NCBI RefSeq assembly: GCF_012396185.1
Contig: NZ_JAAXOW010000002.1
Span: forward strand, 558,001-622,000
Direction: 5' to 3'
DNA: 64,000 bases
Origin: Sanguibacter hominis ATCC BAA-789
GTDB taxonomy: Bacteria > Actinomycetota > Actinomycetes > Actinomycetales > Cellulomonadaceae
Shown: piece after piece, positions 9,660 through 20,894 of the stretch
Numbering within the stretch: the stretch's first letter is position 1
Layout of the letters: every line of letters begins with the position of its first letter
The notes under the pieces: model-generated
Seen by the model: the letters and a program-made list of their open reading frames with translations, nothing else
What the model was told of the DNA's origin: nothing
Databases searched by the model: none
Program-made: the position numbers and the translations under genes

Positions 9660-10652
9660 TCACGCGCGGGTCCCGACGTCGCCGAGGAAGTCGTCGAACA
9701 CGTCGCGGTACGCGGCCGCGAGCCGGAGGCGGTCGTGCCGGGCCGTCCCGTCACCCCGTCTGACCTGGCGCATCATCGTGCGCGCTCCCATCGCTGATGC
9801 GGCACGGGTGAGACCCTCGACGTCGTCCACCGCACTCGGGTCGGCGAGGACCGCGTCCACGCGCAGCTCAGGGTGGTGCTCGTGGAGCGCCGCGAGGTGG
9901 TCGGTCGCCGACAGTCCCGACGTCTCGCCCTCGGGGTCGAGGTTGAGCGTGACGCAGCGGCGCGCGGCCGTCTCCTGGAGCGCCTGCGCGAGCTCCGGCA
10001 CGAGCAGGTGCGGCATGACCGAGGTGTACCAGGACCCCGGCCCGAGGATGATCCAGTCGGCGGCACGGACGGCCGCGACAGCCTCCTCGCACGCAGGGGG
10101 GCGCTCCGGCACGAGCCGTACGCGATCGATGTGCGCGGCGCACGTCGCCACCGTGCTCTGCCCACGGATGGTGCGCTGCTCTCCCTCGACGGTCACGTCC
10201 GCCTCGATCTCGAGAGGCACGGCGGCCATCGGCAGCACACGACCGTGCGCGCCCAGGAGCCGACCGACCCAGTCGAGACCGTCGACGGTGTCCCCGAGGA
10301 TCTCCCAGAGAGCGACGATGAGCAGGTTCCCCACCGCGTGGTTGTCGAGGTCACCGTCGCTGCTGAACCGGTGCTGCAGCAGGTCGCGCCAGGTCAGGCC
10401 CCACGCGGACTCGTCGCACAGCGCTGAGAGCGCCATGCGGAGGTCGCCTGGGGGCAGGACACCGAGCTCGGTCCTCAGCCGTCCCGACGAACCGCCGTCG
10501 TCCGCGACCGTCACGACCGCGGTGAGCCGTTCGGTCATCAGACGGAGCGCCGAGAGGCTCGCGGAGAGTCCGTGCCCGCCGCCCAGCGCGACGACCTCGG
10601 GCCCGGAGCGCGCGTCGGAAGCGCGCCCCCGCTCACTCCTTGCCGAGGTCAC
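9660..10652 (-). CDS. yvcK: Gluconeogenesis factor, YvcK/CofD-like
   Basis: YvcK-family protein that binds UDP-GlcNAc-type ligands and links carbon metabolism to cell-wall synthesis in Gram-positives. The sequence opens its core with EVVALGGGHGLSASL, followed by TVADDGGSSGRLR and later ADWIILGPGSWYTSVMPHLL, all hallmark blocks. With GTG 10652 as start (330 residues) it overlaps the 3' end of rapZ by 20 bases; a later start is possible because the first 17 residues are not conserved. It lies 18 bases before whiA. Confidence 0.92.
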   Translation of the reverse strand: MTSARSERGRASDARSGPEVVALGGGHGLSASLSALRLMTERLTAVVTVADDGGSSGRLRTELGVLPPGDLRMALSALCDESAWGLTWRDLLQHRFSSDGDLDNHAVGNLLIVALWEILGDTVDGLDWVGRLLGAHGRVLPMAAVPLEIEADVTVEGEQRTIRGQSTVATCAAHIDRVRLVPERPPACEEAVAAVRAADWIILGPGSWYTSVMPHLLVPELAQALQETAARRCVTLNLDPEGETSGLSATDHLAALHEHHPELRVDAVLADPSAVDDVEGLTRAASAMGARTMMRQVRRGDGTARHDRLRLAAAYRDVFDDFLGDVGTRA

Positions 10653-11571
10653 GCGCAGTCACCACGACACGGTGGCCCGCCTGCCGCAGGCGCCTGCCGA
10701 TCTCCTCCGACACGGCGACCGACCGGTGCTTCCCTCCCGTGCAGCCGACGGCGAGGGTGACGAACCGTTTCTCCTCCTCGAGGTAGCCCTTGAGCACCGG
10801 CTCGAGCGCCTCGACGTAACGGTCGATGAACTGCTGGGCACCCGGCAGGGCCAGGACGTAGTCACGCACGGGCTCGTCCCGACCCGACAGGTGCCGCAGC
10901 TCGGTCACCCAGTACGGGTTCGGGAGGAAACGCATGTCGACGACAAGGTCAGCGTCCATGGGCAACCCGTACTTGAAACCGAACGAGACGACATGGATGC
11001 GCAGCGGGTGCTCGTCCTCGCTCGCGATCGCAGCCCGCACCTCACGCCCGAGGTCGTGCACGTTGAGGTCGCTCGTGTCGATGACGACGTCGGCCTGCGC
11101 GCGGATGGTGCGCAGGAGCGCACGCTCGGACACGATGCCGTCGAGCAGGCGCCCGTCGCCCTGGAGCGGGTGCGGGCGGCGCACGGACTCGTAGCGCCGG
11201 ACCAGCACGTCGTCGGCGGCGTCGAGGAACATGACGCGGTAGTCGACCTCACGCTGCTTCATCTGCTCCATGACGTCCTGGAGCTGGTCGAAGAACTGCC
11301 TGCCGCGGACGTCGACGACTGCCGCGAACCGCGTGAGGGTCTGCCCCGAGTGCACCGACATCTCGATGAGCGGGGTGAGCATCTGAGGCGGCAGGTTGTC
11401 GATGACGAACCAGCCGAGGTCCTCGAGCTCCGCGGCGGCGCGGGAGCGCCCCGCGCCTGACATCCCGGTGATGATCACCACCTGGGACCGCTCGGGCTCG
11501 GGCGCCGAGGCAGCGGCCTCGAGCGCAGGGATCCCCTGGGGGACAGTGAGTGGGTTCTTGTCCTCGCTCAT
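10633..11571 (-). CDS. rapZ: RNase adapter protein RapZ / nucleotide-binding protein
   Basis: P-loop protein of the RapZ (YvcJ) family; in E. coli RapZ directs RNase E to the small RNA GlmZ, while the actinobacterial function is less clear. The 312-residue product from ATG 11571 has a P-loop GMSGAGRS near residues 36-43 and the C-terminal blocks SFGFKYGLP, DMRFLPNPYW and GCTGGKHRSVA typical of the family. The P-loop ends in Arg-Ser where Lys-Ser is usual; I have not counted this as damage because related actinobacterial proteins show it too. The frame continues upstream but that part is the antisense of uvrC. Confidence 0.94.
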   Translation of the reverse strand: MSEDKNPLTVPQGIPALEAAASAPEPERSQVVIITGMSGAGRSRAAAELEDLGWFVIDNLPPQMLTPLIEMSVHSGQTLTRFAAVVDVRGRQFFDQLQDVMEQMKQREVDYRVMFLDAADDVLVRRYESVRRPHPLQGDGRLLDGIVSERALLRTIRAQADVVIDTSDLNVHDLGREVRAAIASEDEHPLRIHVVSFGFKYGLPMDADLVVDMRFLPNPYWVTELRHLSGRDEPVRDYVLALPGAQQFIDRYVEALEPVLKGYLEEEKRFVTLAVGCTGGKHRSVAVSEEIGRRLRQAGHRVVVTARDLGKE

Positions 11572-11606
11572 GGTCCCAGCATGCCAGTCCGCGGCGGCCG
11601 CTCCGG

Positions 11607-13628
11607 TCAGGCGCCGTCCGCGGGTGCGGGTGCGGGTGCAGACGCGGACGGCGGTGCGAGAGCCTCGAGCACACCGCGCGCGAGCTTCTCCCCCATGCCG
11701 GGGACCGAGGCGATCTCCTCGACCGACGCGGCACGCAGCCGCTTGAGCGAGCCGAAGTGCTTGAGCAGCTTGGCCTTGCGCGCCGGACCGAGGCCGGGCA
11801 CGCCGTCCAGCTCGGAGGCCGTCATCGCCGCCCCGCGACGCTTGCGGTGGTGCGCGAGCGCGAAGCGGTGCGCCTCGTCCCGCACGCGCTGCAGCAGGTA
11901 GAGGCCTTCCGAGCTGCGCTCGAGGATGACCGGGTAGTCCTCGCCCGGAAGCCACACCTCCTCGAGGCGCTTCGCGAGACCGCACAGCGCGACGTCGTCG
12001 ATGCCGAGGTCGGCGAGCGCTCGGGCAGCCGCGGCGACCTGCGGCTGACCGCCGTCGACGACGACGAGGTTGGGCGGGTAGGCGAACCGCTTCGGGCGCC
12101 CGGTCTGCTCGTCGACGAGCGCGTCCACCTCCCCGGACCCGTGGTCGGCGAGCTCCCTGCGGTCGTCGTCGGTGAGGTCGAGCTCGAGGTCGGAGGACTC
12201 CGAACGGTCGGTGAGGTACCGCTTGAAACGCCGCGTGATCACCTCGTACATCGCGGCGGTGTCGTCTGCTGCTCCCTTGCCCTCGGGCCCGCGGATCGTG
12301 AACCGGCGATACTCCGGCTTGCGAGCGAGGCCGTCCTCGAAGACGACCATCGACGCCGTCTGGAACGTGCCCTGGGTGTTCGAGATGTCGTAGCACTCGA
12401 TGCGCAGCGGAGCCGACTGCAGGTCGAGAGCCTCCTGGATCTCCTGGAGCGCGCGGCTGCGCGTCGTGAGGTCACCCGACCGGCGCGAGCGGTGCAGCGC
12501 GAGGGCCTGCTCAGCGTTCTTCCGCACGGTGTCGGCAAGCTCGCGCTTCTCGCCGCGCTGCGGCACGCGGATGTCGACCGCAGCACCTCGGATCCCCGAG
12601 AGCCAGGCGCGCACCTGGTCGAGGTCCTCCGGGAGCTCAGGGACGAGCACCTCTCGGGGCACGCTGCGACGGGCGTCCGCATCCGCCGTGTCGACGTCCC
12701 CGTAGACCTGCTGGAGGAGGTGCGTGACGAGCCCGGCGTCGGTCACGTCCTCGACCCGCTCGACGACCCAGCCGCGCTGACCGCGGATACGCCCGCCGCG
12801 GACGTGGAACACCTGGACGGCCGCCTCGAGCTCGTCACCGACGAGCCCGAAGATGTCAGCGTCCGTGCCGTCGGCGAGGACGACCGCGTTCTTCTCGAGC
12901 GCCCGCTCGAGCGCCTGGATCGCGTCGCGGTATCGCGCGGCCTGCTCGTACTGCATGTCCTGTGCTGCCTCGTTCATCTGCGCGGTCAGCGCACGGATGA
13001 ACCGCGACGCGTCCCCGCTCATGAACGTGCAGAGATCCTCTGCGAGAGCGCGGTGCTCGTCGACGTCGATCCGCCCGACGCACGGCGCGGAGCACTTGTC
13101 GATGTACCCGAGCAGGCACGGTCGGCCCGACTGGGCCGCACGCCGGTAGACCCCGGCCGAGCAGGTCCGCACGGGAAAGACCCGCAGGAGGAGGTCGAGC
13201 GTCTCACGGATAGCCCACGCGTGCCCGAACGGCCCGAAGTACCGGGTACCCGGACGCTTGGCTCCGCGCATGACGAGCGCCCTCGGGACGTCCTCCCCCA
13301 TCGTGACCGCGAGGTACGGGTAGGACTTGTCGTCGCGGTACTTGACGTTGAACCGCGGGTCGAACTCCTTGATCCAGGAGTACTCGAGCGCAAGCGCCTC
13401 GACCTCGGTGCGCACCACGGTCCACTGCACGCTCGCGGCCGTCGTGACCATCGTCGCCGTGCGCGGGTGCAACGCGCTGAGGTCCTGAAAGTAGTTCGCG
13501 AGCCGCGACCGCAGGTTGCGCGCCTTGCCGACGTAGATGACGCGACCGTGCTCGTCGCGGAACCGGTAGACCCCCGGGTCTGTCGGGACCTCGCCCGGCT
13601 TGGGTCGGTACGTCCTCGGGTCAGCCAT
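11607..13628 (-). CDS. uvrC: Excinuclease ABC subunit C
   Basis: Makes the dual incisions of nucleotide excision repair after recruitment by UvrB. Domain order in the 673-residue protein: GIY-YIG nuclease (GVYRF through [14 protein letters not shown], about 18-95), cysteine cluster around [13 protein letters not shown] motif ([15 protein letters not shown]), RNase H-like C-terminal nuclease ([18 protein letters not shown]), and a helix-hairpin-helix tail ([21 protein letters not shown]). It ends in a low-complexity Ala-Pro tail. ATG 13628 gives a normal N-terminus. It follows uvrA by 110 bases and precedes rapZ by 35. Confidence 0.97.
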   Translation of the reverse strand: MADPRTYRPKPGEVPTDPGVYRFRDEHGRVIYVGKARNLRSRLANYFQDLSALHPRTATMVTTAASVQWTVVRTEVEALALEYSWIKEFDPRFNVKYRDDKSYPYLAVTMGEDVPRALVMRGAKRPGTRYFGPFGHAWAIRETLDLLLRVFPVRTCSAGVYRRAAQSGRPCLLGYIDKCSAPCVGRIDVDEHRALAEDLCTFMSGDASRFIRALTAQMNEAAQDMQYEQAARYRDAIQALERALEKNAVVLADGTDADIFGLVGDELEAAVQVFHVRGGRIRGQRGWVVERVEDVTDAGLVTHLLQQVYGDVDTADADARRSVPREVLVPELPEDLDQVRAWLSGIRGAAVDIRVPQRGEKRELADTVRKNAEQALALHRSRRSGDLTTRSRALQEIQEALDLQSAPLRIECYDISNTQGTFQTASMVVFEDGLARKPEYRRFTIRGPEGKGAADDTAAMYEVITRRFKRYLTDRSESSDLELDLTDDDRRELADHGSGEVDALVDEQTGRPKRFAYPPNLVVVDGGQPQVAAAARALADLGIDDVALCGLAKRLEEVWLPGEDYPVILERSSEGLYLLQRVRDEAHRFALAHHRKRRGAAMTASELDGVPGLGPARKAKLLKHFGSLKRLRAASVEEIASVPGMGEKLARGVLEALAPPSASAPAPAPADGA

Positions 13629-13644
13629 GATGACGAGGGTAACC

Positions 13645-13673
13645 GCGCCCCCGGACGCCGCGGGTGGGGGCGC
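13645..13673 (-). terminator. Possible hairpin after uvrA
   Basis: GCGCCCCC at 13645-13652 pairs exactly with 13666-13673 across a 13-nt loop, in the 110-base gap between the uvrA stop and the uvrC start. It could be a weak terminator or attenuator of uvrA transcripts; there is no U-tract, so confidence is low. Confidence 0.3.
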
Positions 13674-13738
13674 CGGTCACCCCAGCGCGCCCCTGGGCCG
13701 CCGTGCCGGAGGCACCGCCCGCTGAACGGACCACCACG

Positions 13739-16690
<2,952 letters not shown>

Positions 16691-16696
16691 CGGTCC

Positions 16697-16736
16697 ATCC
16701 TAGGGGCAAGACGGCACACTTCGCACATGTGTTCGA
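16697..16736 (-). promoter_or_regulatory. LexA (SOS) box and -10 element of uvrA
   Basis: On the minus strand TCGAACACATGTGCGA (16736 to 16721) matches the actinobacterial SOS box TCGAAC-N4-GTTCGA at 11 of 12 defined positions. It covers the expected -35 region of a promoter whose -10 is TAGGAT (16702 to 16697), only 6 bases before the uvrA GTG. LexA bound here would block polymerase directly. The box also lies 44 bases upstream of the divergent GH15 gene and may affect it. Confidence 0.75.
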
Positions 16737-16779
16737 CGCCTCAGATGCGCGGCGCCGGGAGAAGCGAGACCATGAGCCC

Positions 16780-18585
16780 GTGTCGACACCTATCGCGGAC
16801 TACGCAGCCCTCGGCGACGGCCGGACCGTCGCACTCGTGAGCCGCGAAGGTTCCGTCGACTGGCTCTGCCTGCCGGACCTCGACTCACCAGCGTGCTTCG
16901 CCGCGCTCCTCGGGACCCCCGAGAACGGGCGGTGGGCTCTCGGCGTCCGCGGGGCGACCCAGGTCTCACGGCGCTACGTCGGTGACTCGTTCGTGCTCGA
17001 GACGGAGTACCGGACCCCCACCGGGCGTGCGCGCGCCCTGGACTGGATGCCCACGCGAGACGGCCACGCCGACCTCTCCCGCAAGATCGAGGTGCTCGAG
17101 GGCGAGGTGACCCTCGTGCACGAGCTCGTCGTCCGGTTCGACTACGGCGCGGTCGAGCCCTGGGTCACGTCCGACGGGTCGGTGCTGCGCATCGTCGCGG
17201 GCCCCGACTCCCTCACCCTCCGCGCCGACCGCCTCCCGCACCAGCCCCACGCCCTCGGCCACCGCCACGCCGACGTCTTCACGCTGCGCGCCGGGGAGAC
17301 GTTCAGCGCCACCTGCACCTGGACCCCGTCGTGGGAGCCAGTCCCGGCTGCGCTGCCCGGACGCAGCGCGGAAGCGACGTGCGTCGACTGGGAGCGATGG
17401 TCGTCGCGGCTCGTCGTCGCAGACCGCCACCGCGGGCCGGTCATGCGGTCCCTCCTCGTCCTTCGCCTGCTGACCCACTCGCTCACCGGCGGGATCGCGG
17501 CGGCCGCGACCACGTCTCTCCCAGAGCTCCCTGGGGGCGAGCGCAACTGGGACTACCGGTTCTGCTGGCTCCGCGACGCCGCGCTCGCTGTGACCGCGCT
17601 CGCGCGCGCCGGCGCGGTCGACGAAGCGAGCACCTGGCGCGACTGGCTCGTCCGCGCGCTCGCGGGCCGCCCCGCGGACCTGCAGATCATGTACGCGCTC
17701 GACGGGTCACGCAGCGACAAGCTGCTCGAGCGGACCCGCGACCACCTGCCCGGGTGGGAGGCGTCCAGCCCGGTCCGCACCGGCAACGGCGCCGTCGGGC
17801 AGGTTCAGCACGACGCACTGGGCGAGGTCCTCTGCGCCCTCGACGTCGCAGCGCACGCCGGCCTCCCGCGCAGCGCGACGTCGTGGGCCGTCGAGCGCGC
17901 GCTCGTCAACGACCTCGTCCACCGGTGGCGCCAGCCTGATCACGGCATCTGGGAGGTGCGCGGCCCCGTCCAGCACTTCGTGCAGTCGAAGGTGATGACG
18001 TGGGCCGCGTTCGACCGTGCCGTGCGCGCCGTCGAGGAGCACGGGCAGGACATGACAGGGCACGAGGACGACGTCGCGCTGTGGCGCCGCTGCCGCGCCG
18101 AGGTCCGGACCGAGGTGCTCACCCACGGCTGGTCCGACGACCTCGGGTCGTTCGTCCAGCACTACGGCGCCGACCACGTCGATGCGAGCCTGCTGTCGAT
18201 CCTGCGTGTCGGGTTCCTTCCCCCGGACGATCCCCGTGCCGTGGGCACGGTCCGACGGGTCCAGCGCGACCTCTCCACAGCATCGGGTTTCGTGCGCCGC
18301 TATGCGACGGAACGGACCGACGACGGCCTCTCCGGCAGCGAGGCGACCTTCGTCGCGTGCACCTTCTGGCTCGTCGAAGCCCTGTGCGCGATCGGTGAGA
18401 CCGACGAGGCCGAGGCGCTCTTCGAGCGTGCGCTCGAGGCGTGCAACGACGTCGGACTCCTCGCCGAGGAGTACGACCCCGTCGCCCGCGCGCAGCTCGG
18501 CAACACTCCGCAGGCCCTCTCCCACCTTGCGCTCGTCGGCGCGGCCCAAGCCCTGGACGCGGCTCACGAAGGACGCGCATGCTGA
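16780..18585 (+). CDS. Glycoside hydrolase family 15 protein (trehalase/glucoamylase-like)
   Basis: Predicted 601-residue cytosolic glucosidase with an N-terminal beta-sandwich (IADYAALGDGRTVALVSREG, SVDWLCLPDLDSPACF) and an (alpha/alpha)6 barrel with NWDYRFCWLRDAA, the block carrying the catalytic-acid region, and EEYDP then GNTPQALSHLALV near the C-terminus with the general-base glutamate. GH15 enzymes of this bacterial subtype include mycobacterial trehalase as well as glucoamylases, so trehalose or alpha-glucans are candidate substrates. GTG 16780 was chosen because the conserved region begins immediately after it; no strong ribosome-binding site is seen. No signal peptide. It overlaps the next gene by 7 bases. 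Confidence 0.88.
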   Translation: MSTPIADYAALGDGRTVALVSREGSVDWLCLPDLDSPACFAALLGTPENGRWALGVRGATQVSRRYVGDSFVLETEYRTPTGRARALDWMPTRDGHADLSRKIEVLEGEVTLVHELVVRFDYGAVEPWVTSDGSVLRIVAGPDSLTLRADRLPHQPHALGHRHADVFTLRAGETFSATCTWTPSWEPVPAALPGRSAEATCVDWERWSSRLVVADRHRGPVMRSLLVLRLLTHSLTGGIAAAATTSLPELPGGERNWDYRFCWLRDAALAVTALARAGAVDEASTWRDWLVRALAGRPADLQIMYALDGSRSDKLLERTRDHLPGWEASSPVRTGNGAVGQVQHDALGEVLCALDVAAHAGLPRSATSWAVERALVNDLVHRWRQPDHGIWEVRGPVQHFVQSKVMTWAAFDRAVRAVEEHGQDMTGHEDDVALWRRCRAEVRTEVLTHGWSDDLGSFVQHYGADHVDASLLSILRVGFLPPDDPRAVGTVRRVQRDLSTASGFVRRYATERTDDGLSGSEATFVACTFWLVEALCAIGETDEAEALFERALEACNDVGLLAEEYDPVARAQLGNTPQALSHLALVGAAQALDAAHEGRAC

Positions 18586-19286
18586 GCGACATGAGCCAGG
18601 CCGACACGCCACCCGACCGCGCGCACGTCGTCGTCGGAGGGGCCGCCCACGTCCGCACGTTCCTCGGCGGCACCGTGCGCAAGCTCGCCGTCGGCCCGAT
18701 GGACAACAACGCCTATCTGATCACCTGCACGACGACCGGCGCGCAGGCCCTGATCGATCCCGCGGCTGACTCGGACGCCCTTCTCGCCCTCGTCCGAGCG
18801 GGCAACTCGTCCGCGCGTCTCGACGCGATCCTCGTGACGCACCGGCACCACGACCACGTCGGGGCGCTGTGGGACATGCACGCCGTCACGGGAGCTCCTG
18901 TCGCCGTGGGCGACGCAGACGCTGACGAGGTGGCTCGTGCTTGCGACGTCGCGGTCGCGCGGCGGCTGCGACACCTCGACACGATCGCGGTCGGTGCGCT
19001 CACGCTCGGGGCGGTCGAGCTGCGGGGCCACACGCCGGGGTCGACGGCGTTCGTGCTCGCTGCCCCTGACCTCCCGGTGCAGGTGTTCACCGGCGACTCG
19101 CTGTTCCCCGGCGGGATCGGCAAGACGACGTCCCCGGAGGACTTCCGCTCGCTCCTCGGTGACGTGCGGTCGCGACTGTTCGACCGGCTCGCCGACGACA
19201 CCGTCGTGCGCCCCGGGCACGGGGACGACACAACCCTCGGGCACGAGCGTCCGCACCTTGCGCAGTGGGCGGCCCGCGGCTGGTGA
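18579..19286 (+). CDS. MBL-fold metal-dependent hydrolase (glyoxalase II-like)
   Basis: A 235-residue metallo-beta-lactamase-fold protein. The metal ligands are visible: THRHHDHVG (HxHxDH motif, about residue 88), GHTPGST, GDSLFPGGIG and C-terminal PGHGDDTT. The overall pattern resembles the glyoxalase II/YcbL group, which hydrolyse thioesters, but no substrate can be assigned. ATG 18579 has GAAGGA in front and overlaps the GH15 stop by 7 bases; ATG 18591 is an alternative. The overlap implies co-expression with the GH15 gene. Confidence 0.85.
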   Translation: MLSDMSQADTPPDRAHVVVGGAAHVRTFLGGTVRKLAVGPMDNNAYLITCTTTGAQALIDPAADSDALLALVRAGNSSARLDAILVTHRHHDHVGALWDMHAVTGAPVAVGDADADEVARACDVAVARRLRHLDTIAVGALTLGAVELRGHTPGSTAFVLAAPDLPVQVFTGDSLFPGGIGKTTSPEDFRSLLGDVRSRLFDRLADDTVVRPGHGDDTTLGHERPHLAQWAARGW

Positions 19287-19357
19287 CGGGCAGCCCCGAC
19301 GCGCGCAGGGGCGGTGGTCCCGTGCGGTGCGCCGCACGCTCCTGCTTGGATGGCCTC

Positions 19358-19636
19358 ATGACTGTCTACGCCGTCGAGTACACGTACACCAACGACACCG
19401 AGACGAGGGACCGCGTCCGGCCGGAGCATCGCGCATACCTGCGCTCACGCCTCGAGTCCGGGGACCTGCTCGCGTCAGGCCCGTTCGCGGAGGGCGGCGC
19501 GCTCCTGCTGTTCTCGGCCTCGTCCCGGGGCTCCCTCGACGCGCTGCTCGCGGGCGACCCGTTCGCCGCGGCCGGTGTGATCGAGTCGACCGCCGTGCGC
19601 GAGTGGGACCCGGTCATCGGCCCCTGGGCGTCCTGA
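19358..19636 (+). CDS. YciI family protein
   Basis: A 92-residue protein of the YCII-related (dimeric alpha-beta barrel) family. The conserved His in RPEHRAYL and the block GDPFAAAGVIES with its invariant Asp-Pro are present. Some relatives have enzymatic activity or are fused to sigma factors, but the role of stand-alone members is mostly unknown. It follows the MBL-fold gene by 71 bases on the same strand, and a strong hairpin follows it. Confidence 0.85.
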   Translation: MTVYAVEYTYTNDTETRDRVRPEHRAYLRSRLESGDLLASGPFAEGGALLLFSASSRGSLDALLAGDPFAAAGVIESTAVREWDPVIGPWAS

Positions 19637-19639
19637 ACC

Positions 19640-19678
19640 ACGCGCGCCCGGCCACCGCGAGGGTGGCCGGGCGCGCGT
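19640..19678. terminator. Bidirectional hairpin terminator between the YciI and terC genes
   Basis: A perfect 17-bp inverted repeat (ACGCGCGCCCGGCCACC and its complement) with a 5-nt loop starts 3 bases after the yciI-like stop and ends 16 bases before the end of the convergent terC gene. It should terminate transcripts from both sides. Confidence 0.8.
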
Positions 19679-19694
19679 CAGGCACCGCCGCCGT

Positions 19695-20714
19695 TCAGAC
19701 CTGACCGGCAGCCTCGGCGGCCTCAGCAGCCTCGGCGAGCCTCCGGTCACGCTTGGACTTCCACAGGCTCGCGAACGTCACGACGACGAGGGTGCCGATG
19801 ATCACGGTGAGCGACGTCGTGGTCGAGATCTCCGGCGCCCACGTGATGTGCTCACCGCCGTTGATGAACGGCAGCTCGTTGACGTGCATCGCGTGGAACA
19901 CGAGCTTCACGCCGATGAACGCGAGGATGATGCCCAGACCCTGGGCGAGGTAGACGAGCCTGTCGAGCAGCCCGCCGATGAGGAAGTAGAGCTGGCGCAG
20001 GCCGAGCAGCGCGAGCGCGTTCGCCATGAACACGATGTACGGCTCCTGCGTGAGCCCGTAGATGGCCGGGATCGAGTCGAGCGCGAAGAGGATGTCGGTG
20101 AAGCCGATCGCGACCATGACGACGAGCATGGGGGTGATGAACCGCTTGCCGTCGATCTTCACGGTCAGGCGGTCCTCGTTGTAGTCGTCCGTGGTCGGGA
20201 CGAAGCGCTTGAGGAGTGCGACGGCCTTGCCGCCGGGGACGGAGTGCTCCGACTCTTCCTCCGGCTTGACCTGCTTCCAGGCGGTCCAGAGCAGGATCGC
20301 ACCGAACAGGTAGAAGACCCACGAGAACGCGTTGAGCGCTGCGGCGCCGAGGATGATGAACACGGTGCGCAGCACGAGCGCGATCACGACACCGACGAGA
20401 AGAACCTTCTGCTGGTAGGCGCGAGGCACCCTGAAGGACGTCATGATCATCAGGAAGACGAACAGGTTGTCGACCGAGAGGCTCTTCTCGGTGATGTACC
20501 CGGCGAAGAACTCACCGCCGTGCTCCGGCCCGATCACGATGAGGAAGACGATGCCGAACGCGACAGCGAGCGCGATGTAGACCGACGACCAGATTGCCGA
20601 CTCACGGAACGTCGGCTCGTGCGGTGTCCGCACGTGGGCGTAGAAGTCGAAGATGACGAGGCCGAGGATGGCCGCAGCCGAGATCAGCCAGACAGACAAG
20701 TGGATATCAAGCAC
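19695..20714 (-). CDS. TerC family integral membrane protein (likely Mn2+ exporter)
   Basis: A 339-residue membrane protein with about eight or nine hydrophobic helices. Hallmark TerC blocks are present: EKSLSVDNLFVFLMI and GFTDILFALDSIPAIYG, whose buried Asp/Asn/Ser residues line the transport path, plus GLRQLYFLIGGLLDRLVYL. TerC relatives (YceF/YkoY, Alx) export manganese or help metalate secreted proteins. The start is GTG 20714, with GGAGGA at the right distance; the open frame upstream is non-coding leader. That leader is a yybP-ykoY riboswitch, which supports a manganese role. The gene lies downstream of uvrB. Confidence 0.93.
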   Translation of the reverse strand: MLDIHLSVWLISAAAILGLVIFDFYAHVRTPHEPTFRESAIWSSVYIALAVAFGIVFLIVIGPEHGGEFFAGYITEKSLSVDNLFVFLMIMTSFRVPRAYQQKVLLVGVVIALVLRTVFIILGAAALNAFSWVFYLFGAILLWTAWKQVKPEEESEHSVPGGKAVALLKRFVPTTDDYNEDRLTVKIDGKRFITPMLVVMVAIGFTDILFALDSIPAIYGLTQEPYIVFMANALALLGLRQLYFLIGGLLDRLVYLAQGLGIILAFIGVKLVFHAMHVNELPFINGGEHITWAPEISTTTSLTVIIGTLVVVTFASLWKSKRDRRLAEAAEAAEAAGQV

Positions 20715-20721
20715 CGATGAT

Positions 20722-20750
20722 CCTCCGGTACGCGTAGCGGTGTACCGGAG
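20722..20750 (-). promoter_or_regulatory. Shine-Dalgarno-sequestering hairpin of terC riboswitch
   Basis: CTCCGGTAC (20750-20742) pairs perfectly with GTACCGGAG (20731-20723), hiding the terC ribosome-binding site GGAGG (20726-20722). Its 5' arm shares CTCC with the 3' strand of aptamer stem P1 (CCTCC, 20751-20747), so P1 and this hairpin cannot coexist. Ligand binding that locks P1 should free the ribosome-binding site, giving a translational ON switch. Confidence 0.7.
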
Positions 20751-20861
20751 GTCTCTCCCGCCCGGACCGCGCTTCGCGCGGCGTGCTCGGACCGATGGCA
20801 CCGGGCAGGCTACCGAGCCCACCGTGGTGACGACGCCACCGTGTCAGGGATACTCCCCTCC
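20747..20861 (-). ncRNA. yybP-ykoY manganese riboswitch aptamer
   Basis: In the terC leader the minus strand begins GGAGGGGAGTA (20861-20851) and ends GAGAGACCTCC (20757-20747). These are the two most conserved ends of the yybP-ykoY aptamer, with the first five bases pairing with the last five to close P1. Internal GC stems, including CCGCGC-GAA-GCGCGG, fill the rest. A TACAGT -10-like hexamer at 20879-20874 would start transcription just before the aptamer. Class and ligand are inferred from the motif and from the downstream TerC gene. Confidence 0.8.
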
Positions 20862-20894
20862 AACAACTCGCCCACTGTAATCCATGAGTGCGGG

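Noticed and set aside
11446-11470. Arg in place of Lys in the RapZ P-loop as a sign of inactivation
   Set aside because: The rest of the protein is well conserved and the GAGR form appears in actinobacterial homologues, so it is not likely to be a defect.
19321-19338. Perfect 7-bp hairpin CGTGCGG-TGCG-CCGCACG before the YciI gene
   Set aside because: Short GC hairpins of this size are expected by chance at this base composition; no supporting context.
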